DNA from: Leyella stercorea
Lineage (GTDB): Bacteria > Bacteroidota > Bacteroidia > Bacteroidales > Bacteroidaceae
Length of the DNA: 64,000 nt
Direction: 5' to 3'
Assembly (NCBI RefSeq): GCF_019052365.1
Contig: NZ_JAHQUY010000006.1
Span: 1-64,000, forward strand
Numbering within the stretch: position 1 is the first letter of the stretch; the number at the start of each line of letters is the position of its first letter. Under the pieces are notes generated by a model. The model was not told the origin of the DNA and searched no databases. It saw nothing but the letters and a program-made list of their open reading frames with translations. The position numbers and the translations under genes are program-made. Shown here piece after piece: positions 16,450 to 25,429 of this stretch.

Positions 16450-17652
16450 TTATCGTATCGTTACCTGTGTCGCTCCATATCCATACTCCTGGAACGAAGC
16501 GTCCTGGTATCTATAGTTCTTATATCTATATCTCAGTTCGTTCACGAGAGCATGGCGTAGCACGCCTTCGCCCTTACCATGTATGAACACGATACGCTTG
16601 CCTTTGTTGTGTTTGTTCTCCTCTAGCGTACGACGGAAGTAGTCGAGCTGATAGTTGAGGATATCTGCAGAGCCCATACCTGCAGTTGTCTCCAGCAGTT
16701 CGTCGGCATGAAGATCTACAACAAGGATGTCATCGCCATTGGCGCGACTATTACGATGAGTAGCTGAAGTGTTCAGACTACTTTTCTTCAACTTCTCCAT
16801 AGCGCTTTTCGGCAGTTCGCCAGCTTTGTCAGCAGCCTTCTTCTCCTCCTTCTCATCGTCCACGTATATCAGCTGTTCTGCATCAACGGGCTTCAGCTGC
16901 GCTACGCCGTCGTTCTTCACTACGGGGTACAGCAACGCAGGCGTCTCAAAGAAGTCGTTCTTCTGGAATGTATGCAGTTTATAGAACTTCACCTTGTCGA
17001 TGCGGAACTGCACGTCGCAAACCGGCTTTGCCACAAACTCCTTGTCGCGCTTGAAAGAGAGCAACTGGAAACGCACGCGGTCAATCTCGTTCAACTCATC
17101 GAGTGCGAAACTCTCCACATACATCTTCGTGTTCGGCTCCAGTTCTCCCTCGCCGCGCAACGTGTATGTGCCGCCCTCTACGCTCATGTACAGATAGTGA
17201 ACGTAGTAGTTGCTGTCGTTAACGAGATAGCAAGCGAAACTTGTCTTAGAGAAGTTTTTCACATCCTCCGGCACAAACGCATAGTACACGTTCAGCACGT
17301 TACCGCCCTTGCGCTCCTCCACTTTCGCCTTGTACGTGATTTCTCTGTCCGCAGCGTCATACTCGTCTTCATCCTCCAGCACGTCTTCGTCCATCTGGTT
17401 TATCTTCGCCTTCACCGACATGTTGAACGTATCGGGATCAGTTGCCGTCGGCTCCTCCGCCCCACTCTTCTTCTGTATCGACTTCGATATCGAGTAGTCG
17501 TCGCTACTGCTCATCACTACAAGGTCCGTCACTGGCGTCGGAATCTGAAAACCGTCTTCATCCTCCACCAGCGCTATATCTTTACCTTGAAAACCGGCTA
17601 TGCGTCCGCCGCCGATATCACTCAAGAATTGTACTTTATCTCCTATCTTCAT
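16450..17652 (-). CDS. DUF2027 protein with C-terminal Smr domain
   Basis: The N-terminus MKIGDKVQFLSDIGGGRIAG begins a DUF2027 module with a small beta-barrel like KOW/Tudor folds, followed by an immunoglobulin-like middle (about 110-280) and a Lys/Glu-rich linker. The last about 85 residues form an Smr domain: VVDLHADELLETT, KRIVFIHGKGEGVLRHALVN and GYGATQVTIR, with the DLH and HGKG motifs. Smr domains cut or nick nucleic acid, notably at stalled ribosomes or in recombination. The family is specific to Bacteroidetes; its substrate is not known. It is 32 bases downstream of queA. Confidence 0.88.
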   Translation of the reverse strand: MKIGDKVQFLSDIGGGRIAGFQGKDIALVEDEDGFQIPTPVTDLVVMSSSDDYSISKSIQKKSGAEEPTATDPDTFNMSVKAKINQMDEDVLEDEDEYDAADREITYKAKVEERKGGNVLNVYYAFVPEDVKNFSKTSFACYLVNDSNYYVHYLYMSVEGGTYTLRGEGELEPNTKMYVESFALDELNEIDRVRFQLLSFKRDKEFVAKPVCDVQFRIDKVKFYKLHTFQKNDFFETPALLYPVVKNDGVAQLKPVDAEQLIYVDDEKEEKKAADKAGELPKSAMEKLKKSSLNTSATHRNSRANGDDILVVDLHADELLETTAGMGSADILNYQLDYFRRTLEENKHNKGKRIVFIHGKGEGVLRHALVNELRYRYKNYRYQDASFQEYGYGATQVTIR

Positions 17653-17684
17653 TTTACTTTTCTTCTTTACTCTTTTACATTTAA

Positions 17685-18905
17685 CTAAGGTATCAGCAGC
17701 GAACTATCACCATAGCTCAAGAATCTGAAATCGTGCGCCAGCGCATAGTCGTACACCTTATGCCAGTCGCCGTGCAGAAATGCGCTCACCAACAACAGCA
17801 ACGTGCTTTGCGGCTGATGAAAGTTAGTCACGAGCATCTTCACAATCTTATACTCATAGCCCGGCGCAATGATAATCTGTGTGCTCGAGTGCAGAGCGCT
17901 CAGCCCGTGTTTGTCCAGATAAGCCACGATGTTCTCCAAAGCCTTCATCGGTGTCACACCCTTCGCAGCCTCGTTCTCGTACGGTTCCCACTGGTCCACG
18001 TGCAGTTCCTCCTCTGAGAGATCCATGTTCTGTTCCAGTTTCACGCCCATGTAGTAAAGACTTTCCAACGTGCGCACACTCGTCGTGCCCACAGCTATAG
18101 CCTCTGCTCCATGCTTTATCAGCTTTTCGAGCGTCTCTCTATGCACACACACATACTCGGTATGCATCTCGTGGTCTTGAATCTCCTCCGACTTCACCGG
18201 CTTGAACGTACCCGCACCCACATGCAGCGTCAGCTCTTCGCGGTCGATACCCTTGCGGTCAATAGCCGCCAGCACCTCCGGCGTAAAGTGCAGACCTGCT
18301 GTCGGAGCAGCCACCGATCCCTTTACCTTCGAGTAGACGGTCTGATATGTCGTCTTGTCGCTCTCCTGCGTCTCGCGGTTCAAGTACGGCGGAATAGGCA
18401 ACTCGCCCACAGCGTCGAGCAGTTCGGCTAACGACACCTCCGCATTGTCCCACACGAAGCGCACTCTGTAGCTCTTGCCCACATCCTCAAGGCGCTCAGC
18501 CTTCAGAGTAACAGCCTCGCCGTTCACATCGAACGTGCGCTCAAGTGTCTCGCCCTTCCACTTCTTTAGATTGCCAATCATGCAGAGCCATTCGCATTCG
18601 CCCTTGGTCTGAAACATCTGCTCGTAGTCTGCCGGAGCATAAGGCTCGAGCAAGAATACCTCTATCAACGCTCCCGTAGCCTTGCGGAAATGCATACGCG
18701 CCTGAATGACACGCGTATTGTTGAACACCATCAAAGCGCCCTTGGGCAGATGATCCGCAATGTTGCAGAACACGTCCTCCGACACCTCGCCATGCTTATA
18801 CAGCAACAGCTTGCTTCTGTCACGCTGCGCCAACGGGAACTTAGCGATACGCTCGTCAGGCAACGCATAGTTATAATCCTTGATATGTATGTGTTTTGTC
18901 TCCAT
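17685..18905 (-). CDS. queA: S-adenosylmethionine:tRNA ribosyltransferase-isomerase
   Basis: QueA transfers and isomerises the ribosyl group of SAM onto 7-aminomethyl-7-deazaguanine in tRNA, giving epoxyqueuosine. The family pattern is clear: YALPDERIAKFPLAQRDRSK, VFNNTRVIQARMHF, GSVAAPTAGLHFTPEVL, LTLHVGAGTFKPVKSEEI, HTEYVCV and TNFHQPQSTLLLLVSAFL. At 406 residues it is longer than the E. coli enzyme (356), mostly through an insertion around residues 290-320. A minus-strand TACCTTTG -7 element lies at 18957-18950. It heads the run ending at the AlkD-like gene. Confidence 0.95.
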   Translation of the reverse strand: METKHIHIKDYNYALPDERIAKFPLAQRDRSKLLLYKHGEVSEDVFCNIADHLPKGALMVFNNTRVIQARMHFRKATGALIEVFLLEPYAPADYEQMFQTKGECEWLCMIGNLKKWKGETLERTFDVNGEAVTLKAERLEDVGKSYRVRFVWDNAEVSLAELLDAVGELPIPPYLNRETQESDKTTYQTVYSKVKGSVAAPTAGLHFTPEVLAAIDRKGIDREELTLHVGAGTFKPVKSEEIQDHEMHTEYVCVHRETLEKLIKHGAEAIAVGTTSVRTLESLYYMGVKLEQNMDLSEEELHVDQWEPYENEAAKGVTPMKALENIVAYLDKHGLSALHSSTQIIIAPGYEYKIVKMLVTNFHQPQSTLLLLVSAFLHGDWHKVYDYALAHDFRFLSYGDSSLLIP

Positions 18906-18949
18906 AATCGTTTTGTTGTATTTGCCACACGGGGCTTCATCTTAATCTA

Positions 18950-18957
18950 CAAAGGTA
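18950..18957 (-). promoter_or_regulatory. -7 promoter element of the queA operon
   Basis: The minus strand reads TACCTTTG, 45 bases ahead of the queA start. No proper -33 TTTG box accompanies it. Confidence 0.5.
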
Positions 18958-19060
18958 ATTATAAATTCTGATATACTAATCTTAGCAATCAATTATTTTA
19001 ACTAAAAATATGAACGAATTCCGGTAGGTCTGGAATAAGGCTCCAGCAGTGATGGAATAA

Positions 19061-19103
19061 AATTGCCTCTATGACGGAATATTATTCTATCATAGAGGCA
19101 ATT
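19061..19103 (-). terminator. Terminator of the PAP2 gene
   Basis: AATTGCCTCTATGA (19061-19074) pairs exactly with 19090-19103, with a 15-base loop that can pair further, and a T-rich stretch follows on the minus strand. The PAP2 stop is 6 bases away. Confidence 0.8.
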
Positions 19104-19108
19104 CACTA

Positions 19109-19804
19109 TCAATGCAGTACACCACGCAGCACGGTGTAGATGAGAGTAGCCACAAGCACAAGCATCACGATGTCTATGTCGTCCGTGCTGAAGCCCGTTG
19201 AAGTATACTGTGTAGAAACGAAACACTTCGACTGCGACATCTTCGCCCTGAACTTATAGTAGAGAAGATAGACAGCACAGCCTACCGTGCCACCCCACAA
19301 CAGTCCTACGAGCACATCAAACGGATAGTGTACGCCCAGATACATACGGGTGTAACAGCATACAAGCGACCACAAAAGCAAGCCCGTACTCAGTATGCCA
19401 CTTCTCACAAGCAGACTGAAGAACACGGCTATCGAGAACGTATTTGACGCATGCGCCGAGAAGAAGCCGTACAGACCATTGGCGCAGTAGCCGTCCACAG
19501 TCTGTACAACGCCTCGCAGCAAAGGGTCGTTGCACGGGCGAAAACGCGCCACACCCGGCTTAACGATGCCGTCTGCCAAACCGTCGGCAAACAGAACGCA
19601 CAACGCGGCACAAGCCACTATCAGCGCTATCTGTCCCATCGTCTCGCTATTCTTTATCACAAGATACAGCAAGGCTATGTACAACGGAATCCAAGTCAGA
19701 CCCGATGTCAGGGCCATCATCAGTCCGTCCATAAACTGCGAGTCGCTGCCGTTCAGCGCCAACAACAGTACCTGATCATATCCTAAAAGCGTGTCGATAT
19801 TCAT
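19109..19804 (-). CDS. PAP2-family membrane phosphatase
   Basis: The 231 residues have about six membrane helices and the three phosphatase motifs: KPGVARFRP (K-x6-RP), FSAHASN (variant of PSGH with His) and TRMYLGVHYPFDV (SR-x5-H-x3-D type). Such enzymes remove phosphate from undecaprenyl pyrophosphate, phosphatidic acid or lipid A on the outer face of the inner membrane; the substrate here is unresolved. ATG at 19804 is chosen because the longer reading needs GTG at 19828. It is followed by a strong terminator. Confidence 0.88.
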   Translation of the reverse strand: MNIDTLLGYDQVLLLALNGSDSQFMDGLMMALTSGLTWIPLYIALLYLVIKNSETMGQIALIVACAALCVLFADGLADGIVKPGVARFRPCNDPLLRGVVQTVDGYCANGLYGFFSAHASNTFSIAVFFSLLVRSGILSTGLLLWSLVCCYTRMYLGVHYPFDVLVGLLWGGTVGCAVYLLYYKFRAKMSQSKCFVSTQYTSTGFSTDDIDIVMLVLVATLIYTVLRGVLH

Positions 19805-19880
19805 TTTTATAATTTGAAAGTAAACCACAAACTTGAATCGTCTCTTCCTTAGCCCACGACGTGGAGGAACGTAGGAGAAC

Positions 19881-22541
19881 TTATATCACCTCTACCGAGT
19901 TCTTGGGCAGCCAGCCCTCCTTGCCGTCGTCAAGACGCACGCCATACCAGGCGTTCATCGAACGGTCGGTGATGGTCAGACGCGTACCCTCGTGTATCAC
20001 GAAGGCGTCCGAACTGCTCTCCGACGGTGTTGCCTTCACGTTGAGCGTCGGCGAAAGCACTATGGCTACGCTATGCTCCGAAAGCGCAGCCTTGCGCTGG
20101 TAGGCGAACAGAACGCTCACAAGGAACAGCACGAAAAGTGCAGAGCCTGCGAAGAAGCCCACCTTACGCAGAACGATGTTGCTACCGAAGAGGTATGCAA
20201 GCATAAGCACCAGCGACACCACGAAAGCCACAACAGCCATCGTAGCCCATGTGTCGATGCTCAACACATTCTGCAGCGAGTGATACCACGTCACGAAGAA
20301 CATCTCGTCTACCGGCACCACCTTGTCGATGGTCTTGCCACGCAGGAACTGTAGATTGTAGCGCACGTCGCTGTCGCCAGGGTTAAGTCGCAGCGCACGC
20401 TCGTAGGCTATAATCGACTGCGTGATGTTGCCCAAACGATACTCGCAGTTGCCGAGATTGTAGTACAGTTCCGCGCTCTCGCCTGCCTTCAGCAGTTCGG
20501 TATAGCAAGCCGCAGCCTGCTGATAGTCGCCCTTGGCATAAGCAGTGGCTGCTATGGCAGCGCCACGCTTACCATGCTGGGATGTCGTGATGGCTACTGT
20601 GCCGTTACTGCTTGTCTGCTGCTCATTAGAGGCATTGTCAGCGGCATTTGCACTTATCGCTCCAAAGCCGAAACTCATCGCCATAAACAGCAATATTAAT
20701 CTCGCCACATTGCCACTTTTCTTTGCTGTCTTGCCACGCAAGACTCCATCAATCTCCGTAATAGCTACCATAGCACTATCGTATGTCTTTGTCATATTTC
20801 CCTCTGCACTGCCCGGAGCGTAGCGTTCGTACTCGCACTCGTCGAGAGCCGAGAGGAACTTGCCTATAATATCTTCGCCTATGCTACGTGTAGCAAGTTG
20901 CTCGCTGATGTTCTCACGCGAGAGTTTCTCTACCGGCATGTTCAGTTTGTCGCCCACATAGCCCCAAAGCGCACGCAGCACCTCGTCATAGAACTCATTC
21001 TGCTTGCCTGCCGTGAGCAACTTGTAAGCGGTCTTAAGGCGTTTCGTAGCCACCTTGTTGGCACGTTTGCCGCGCTTGCCTATGATGTCGGCGTTCTCCA
21101 CAGCCTTCTTGTGGAAGATAACCACAAGTGCTACAAACACGACGAACGGCACAATCAGCCACAACCAGAAACCCACAGATCCAAAGAAAAGGTGCGCGGT
21201 ATCAATCGTGTCGTACATGCCCTGCTTTATAGGCCTTATATCGGTCGGCTGCGCCTCAGAATAGTCTGTTACTGACGTACCCTTGCCATCGCCTGGCTCT
21301 ACCTTGATGGTGAGCGGCGACGTCTTCACCGTCTTGTACTGATTGCTTGCCGTGTCGTAGTATGTGAGCGACACAGCCGGAATGGTATAGTTGCCCTGGT
21401 TGCGCGGCACCACAAGAAAGTCGTACACCATGTTGCCTTCCAAGCCGTTCGTTGTGAGCTTGGTCTTGTCGGTCACCTTCGGGTCGTACTTATCGAAGTC
21501 CTTCGGGAAGGTAACAACTGGCTGCTTGATGAGTTTAAGGTTGCCGTTGCCACCCACCACAACACGCAACGTTACAGGCGTTCCTGCCTTCACGATGTTG
21601 CTCAGAAGCTGCGAAGAAATTGAGAAGCGACCTACTCCGCCCGAGAAGTCGGCAGGCTTCTGCGGCAGTGGGTCTACCTGTATATCTATAGCCGGCGCTA
21701 CGATGTTTCGCTTCACCTCTATATATCCCGAGCCACCGTTGAAGAACGCCTCGAACGGGTCTACATTACGGTTTTGCATAACGACAACACCCTTGAACGT
21801 GAGGCTCGGTATCGTCATCTTGCCAGTCATTTGCGGGTACATCACATATTGGCTCCACGTTACGCAACGATAGTTTCTACCGTTCAACTTCTCTATGTGG
21901 AAGCTCTTCTGCTGCGGCAGAGGTATCTCCTGCGTGTGGAAGCCCTTAAGGTCGGGCATCTTGCCATCGAGCGACGTAAGGTCTACGAGGGTGTATACCT
22001 TGTACGTAAGCAATATCGGCTCCTGCTCATGCACGTGCTTCTTGTTGGCTGTCACCTTCACGAAGAGATCTTTAGAAGATATTCTGCCTCCCGAACTATG
22101 CGACGGCGAAACGGCGTCATCGTGCATATTTGGCGCCGACGAACCGTTGTTGCGTGTGGCGCCCGACACCTGTATGCGGAATGGCCGCGAGGCTATTGTC
22201 TTGCCACCTGCCTTGGCGTGTGCTGCACCTATGGTGTATGAGCCAGCTTTCTCCGCATAGAGCGTGTAGGTATAGGTTATCGACGACGAGCGGCTGGTAT
22301 GTCCGTTCACAATCTGATAGCTCGACTGCTGCGATGTGTACGGACCAGCTATCACTTCCAGACCGGAAGGGATGGAAGCCGAACGGAACTCGTCTACCGA
22401 CACATTAGCTATAGTGTACGACACACGGAAGTTCTCGCCAGTAGCAACGTGTGTAGGGGCAGAAACAGAAATGTTTTGCGCACATACCGTGAGTACATAC
22501 GCAAAACATGTCAGTAATAGTGTGGTTATCTTCTTATTCAT
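19881..22541 (-). CDS. Fused BatD-BatE protein of the aerotolerance operon
   Basis: The 886 residues combine two proteins that are separate in many Bacteroidetes. Residues 1-21 are a signal peptide, about 22-445 are the periplasmic BatD beta-domains, 455-476 a membrane helix and 490-600 a cytoplasmic helical domain. A second signal-like segment (about 613-633, LILLFMAMSFGFGAISANA) then starts a BatE-like part with TPR repeats (about 660-735), two membrane helices (767-785, 794-813) and a C-terminal bacterial SH3 domain (826-886, ending EGWLPKNSVEVI). The reading frame is intact throughout. It is the last gene of the operon, 25 bases after batC. Bat function is linked to oxygen and stress tolerance, mechanism unknown. 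Confidence 0.85.
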   Translation of the reverse strand: MNKKITTLLLTCFAYVLTVCAQNISVSAPTHVATGENFRVSYTIANVSVDEFRSASIPSGLEVIAGPYTSQQSSYQIVNGHTSRSSSITYTYTLYAEKAGSYTIGAAHAKAGGKTIASRPFRIQVSGATRNNGSSAPNMHDDAVSPSHSSGGRISSKDLFVKVTANKKHVHEQEPILLTYKVYTLVDLTSLDGKMPDLKGFHTQEIPLPQQKSFHIEKLNGRNYRCVTWSQYVMYPQMTGKMTIPSLTFKGVVVMQNRNVDPFEAFFNGGSGYIEVKRNIVAPAIDIQVDPLPQKPADFSGGVGRFSISSQLLSNIVKAGTPVTLRVVVGGNGNLKLIKQPVVTFPKDFDKYDPKVTDKTKLTTNGLEGNMVYDFLVVPRNQGNYTIPAVSLTYYDTASNQYKTVKTSPLTIKVEPGDGKGTSVTDYSEAQPTDIRPIKQGMYDTIDTAHLFFGSVGFWLWLIVPFVVFVALVVIFHKKAVENADIIGKRGKRANKVATKRLKTAYKLLTAGKQNEFYDEVLRALWGYVGDKLNMPVEKLSRENISEQLATRSIGEDIIGKFLSALDECEYERYAPGSAEGNMTKTYDSAMVAITEIDGVLRGKTAKKSGNVARLILLFMAMSFGFGAISANAADNASNEQQTSSNGTVAITTSQHGKRGAAIAATAYAKGDYQQAAACYTELLKAGESAELYYNLGNCEYRLGNITQSIIAYERALRLNPGDSDVRYNLQFLRGKTIDKVVPVDEMFFVTWYHSLQNVLSIDTWATMAVVAFVVSLVLMLAYLFGSNIVLRKVGFFAGSALFVLFLVSVLFAYQRKAALSEHSVAIVLSPTLNVKATPSESSSDAFVIHEGTRLTITDRSMNAWYGVRLDDGKEGWLPKNSVEVI

Positions 22542-22566
22542 TCTGAATGATGTATTTTTATGTGGT

Positions 22567-23241
22567 CTACCAGTTTTTCTGCAACTTGCGCGATCTGTTC
22601 TGACGCATGGCGTCCTTTATGCGTTGCTGTGTCTGCTGCTCCTGCTGCATGGCGGCGTTAAGCATCTGCTCGGCGTTCTCCTTGCTCATCTTTTCCTGCT
22701 GCTTCTGCTGCTGTTGCTTTTGGTTCTTGTCTTGTTCTTTCTTTTCCTTGCTCTTGTTCTCGCCCTTGTTCTGCTGCTGCTTCTTTTGCTGTTGCTTGTC
22801 CTTGTTCTGCTTGTTCTTTTTCTGCTGGCGCATGCAGAGCGCAAGGTTGTAGCGGGTCTCGTTGTCAGACGGATTGTTGCGCAGACTCTCCTTGTATGCC
22901 TCCGCAGCCTCGCCGTACATCTTCAACGACTGGCATATCCATCCGATGTTGTGGTATGCCATAGCCTTACGCTTCGGGTCGGTCTCTATCTTGCCAGCGT
23001 TCTCAAACTGCTGGATGGCTGCCGAATCTTTCTTCTGCATGAGCAAGGCGCAACCGAGATTGTAGAGCGCTTGCGGATTTGACGGGTTCTTGTCTACTGC
23101 CTTGCGGTATTCTGCCTCAGCCTTCACATAGTTGTCCTGTTTGAACCAGCGGTTGCCGTAGCGTATGTGCTGGCGGTCGGTCTGCGCAAAGCCTACCAAT
23201 GCCTGAATCATCAAGATTGAAAGAACTAAAAACTTCTTCAT
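22567..23241 (-). CDS. batC: TPR protein BatC
   Basis: A signal peptide (MKKFLVLSILMIQALVGFAQ) is followed by TPR repeats (about 25-125; YRKAVDKNPSNPQALYNLGC and YKESLRNNPSDNETRYNLAL). The C-terminal third is extremely rich in Gln, Lys and Asn with several poly-Q runs and is likely a charged coiled coil in the periplasm. This layout is typical of BatC in the phylum. It lies 12 bases after batB and probably scaffolds the VWA proteins. The antisense strand of the Q/K tail gives a false poly-leucine frame. Confidence 0.85.
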   Translation of the reverse strand: MKKFLVLSILMIQALVGFAQTDRQHIRYGNRWFKQDNYVKAEAEYRKAVDKNPSNPQALYNLGCALLMQKKDSAAIQQFENAGKIETDPKRKAMAYHNIGWICQSLKMYGEAAEAYKESLRNNPSDNETRYNLALCMRQQKKNKQNKDKQQQKKQQQNKGENKSKEKKEQDKNQKQQQQKQQEKMSKENAEQMLNAAMQQEQQTQQRIKDAMRQNRSRKLQKNW

Positions 23242-23253
23242 GTTGAATATCGT

Positions 23254-24273
23254 TTATTTCTTGAATAGTCTGAAATGTTTGAACAACGGATTCTTCTTCT
23301 CCATGATGCACGCCTCCACTATCAGCAGAACGAGCAACACGATGCAGAACGACTGGAACTGTTCGGCATACTCGCTGTAGATAACGCTCTCGGTCTCGCC
23401 TTTCTGGAGCTTCGAAAGCTCGTCGTTCAACTTCTCCTGAGCGTCGTTGGTGTTGTCTACATGGATATATGTGCCGCTACCGGCACGGGCTATGTCGCGA
23501 CACATGTCCTCGTTGAGAGCCGACATAACGATGTTGCCTGCATTGTCGCGGATATACTCGCCGCCGCCAACGGGTATCGGAGAGCCCTTTGTGCTGCCTA
23601 TGCCGAGGATGAACACGTTGATGCCTTTCTTGCGTGCTTCCTTGGCTGCATCCAACGCTCCACCTTCATGGTCCTCGCCATCGGTTATCACGATGATCGC
23701 CTTGCCTACACCCTGCTGCTGCGTGAAACTGCTCGATGCTACGGAGATGGCGCGTGCTATATCTGTGCCTTGTGTGGAGATGAGCGCCGGACTGATGCCC
23801 TGCAGGAACATCTTTGCCGACACATAGTCGCTCGTGATAGGCAGCTGTACGAAGGCGTCGCCAGCAAACACAACAAGACCAATCTTGTCGTTAGAGAAGT
23901 TGTCAACGAGGTTCTCTACAAGCATCTTGCTCTTGTCCAAGCGCGATGGCGCTACGTCCTGAGCCAGCATCGAGTTACTGATGTCGAGGCAGATGATAGT
24001 TTCTATGCCGTTGCGCTTCTCGTTGCTTATCTTTGAGCCCATCTGCGGACGAGCTATGACAACCACAAGCACGGCCACGGCTGCCATCGTAAGCCAGAAC
24101 TTCACGCGGCGACGCATGGTCGAGGCATCGGGCATAAGCTGACGCACAAGGTCTTTGTCGCCAATGCGCGTTATCTTCTTTTGCCTGCGCCATAGGCTAT
24201 AGTATCTGACTGCTACCAGCACTACCACAAGCCATAGCAGCCATAAATATTGGGGGCTCTCAAATCTGAACAT
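23254..24273 (-). CDS. batB: VWA-domain membrane protein BatB
   Basis: Two N-terminal hydrophobic segments (about 8-26 and 58-77) anchor the protein, then a von Willebrand A domain follows (about 88-280) with the MIDAS motif DISNSM, a conserved Thr and VITDGEDHEGG. A C-terminal membrane helix (about 308-326) precedes a short basic tail. The 339 residues are standard. It follows batA after 121 bases containing a small imperfect hairpin (24346-24365) and no coding sequence. Confidence 0.9.
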   Translation of the reverse strand: MFRFESPQYLWLLWLVVVLVAVRYYSLWRRQKKITRIGDKDLVRQLMPDASTMRRRVKFWLTMAAVAVLVVVIARPQMGSKISNEKRNGIETIICLDISNSMLAQDVAPSRLDKSKMLVENLVDNFSNDKIGLVVFAGDAFVQLPITSDYVSAKMFLQGISPALISTQGTDIARAISVASSSFTQQQGVGKAIIVITDGEDHEGGALDAAKEARKKGINVFILGIGSTKGSPIPVGGGEYIRDNAGNIVMSALNEDMCRDIARAGSGTYIHVDNTNDAQEKLNDELSKLQKGETESVIYSEYAEQFQSFCIVLLVLLIVEACIMEKKNPLFKHFRLFKK

Positions 24274-24394
24274 TGTTTTAAAACTTTGAATTTTGAGTTT
24301 TTATTTTGGCAATAGCCTAAGGTTATGCCACTAAAGACAACACTATACGGTTGTTGCAACCCGTATCTGTAGCGGATTTCGTACGCCGTCAACC

Positions 24395-25393
24395 TTAAGG
24401 TATTCGGCGAAGAACCGTAAAGCGTAGCAGAATCTCTGCTATGAGCAGCAGCAGAGCCACAATGGCAAAGGGCTGATAAGCCTCGTAGTGCTTAGAGAAA
24501 CGCTTAACGTCCATCTTTGTCTTCTCGAGTTTGTCGATGTCCTTGTATATCTGCGACAGCTCTCGGTTGTTTGTTGCACGATAAGAGTTGGCATTCGTTA
24601 TCTGCGCAATCTCGCTCAGAGTCTTCGTGTCTATCTCTACCGGCATATTCACATACTGAACGCCTCCGGCTACTGGCACGGGATAAGGTGCCACTTTGTT
24701 GGTTCCTACCGCAATAGTATATACACGCACGCCAAGACTTTGCGCTATCTCTGCACTCGTCATCGGCGAGATGTCGCCCATGTTGTTGCTACCGTCTGTA
24801 AGAAGGATTACGACCTTGCTCTTTGCCTTCGATTCCTTCAGTCGCGAAACGGCGTTTGCAAGTCCCATACCAATGGCTGTACCGTCTGAGATGATGCCGC
24901 GTGCAGCTATGTCTGTACGAACTGATCCGAGCAGATTCAGAAGCGATGCATGGTCGGTAGTCATAGGACATTGTGTGAACGACTCGCCTGCAAAGATTGT
25001 AAGACCGATGTTGTCGTTCGGACGACCAGCCACAAACTCTGCTGCTACGTTCTTGGCTGCCTCAAGACGATTTGGCTTCAGGTCTTCAGCAAGCATAGAC
25101 GTCGAGACGTCCATAGCAAGCATGATGTCGATGCCTTCTACCGACTTGTTGTCCCAAGAGTTGCGAGTCTGAGGACGTGCCATGACGCACACAATCATCA
25201 CAAAGGCAAGGCAACGCAGAACCATAGGGGCGTGCACTATGCGCTGTCGCCAGCTCTTGGGCGCCTTGTAGTATGCAGCCACGGTGCTGACACGCATGGT
25301 AGGTTCGCTATGCTTGCGATTGCGCCAATACCATATTATATAAGGTATCAGCAACGTGAGCAGTATGAAGTATTCTTTATTTACAAATTCCAT
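24395..25393 (-). CDS. batA: VWA-domain membrane protein BatA
   Basis: The 332 residues have an N-terminal membrane helix (about 7-23), a second at 58-75, a VWA domain (about 88-270) with the MIDAS motif DVSTSM, SDGTAIGMGLANAV and LLTDGSNNMGDISP, and a C-terminal helix (about 306-326). It is a close relative of BatB one gene downstream. BatA and BatB are thought to form membrane-anchored complexes with metal-ion-dependent adhesion sites facing the periplasm. Confidence 0.92.
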   Translation of the reverse strand: MEFVNKEYFILLTLLIPYIIWYWRNRKHSEPTMRVSTVAAYYKAPKSWRQRIVHAPMVLRCLAFVMIVCVMARPQTRNSWDNKSVEGIDIMLAMDVSTSMLAEDLKPNRLEAAKNVAAEFVAGRPNDNIGLTIFAGESFTQCPMTTDHASLLNLLGSVRTDIAARGIISDGTAIGMGLANAVSRLKESKAKSKVVILLTDGSNNMGDISPMTSAEIAQSLGVRVYTIAVGTNKVAPYPVPVAGGVQYVNMPVEIDTKTLSEIAQITNANSYRATNNRELSQIYKDIDKLEKTKMDVKRFSKHYEAYQPFAIVALLLLIAEILLRFTVLRRIP

Positions 25394-25429
25394 TGTTGTA
25401 TATTACTTTCGTTCTGTAACAGCCTGCCC

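Noticed and set aside
19881..22541. Frameshift or misassembly joining batD and batE
   Set aside because: The frame is open and well-formed across the junction, with no stop or low-quality look, so a true fusion is more likely.
22336..23082. A 248-codon plus-strand frame rich in leucine opposite batC
   Set aside because: It is the antisense of the Gln/Lys-rich tail of BatC; poly-CAG/AAG codons read backwards give the false leucine runs.
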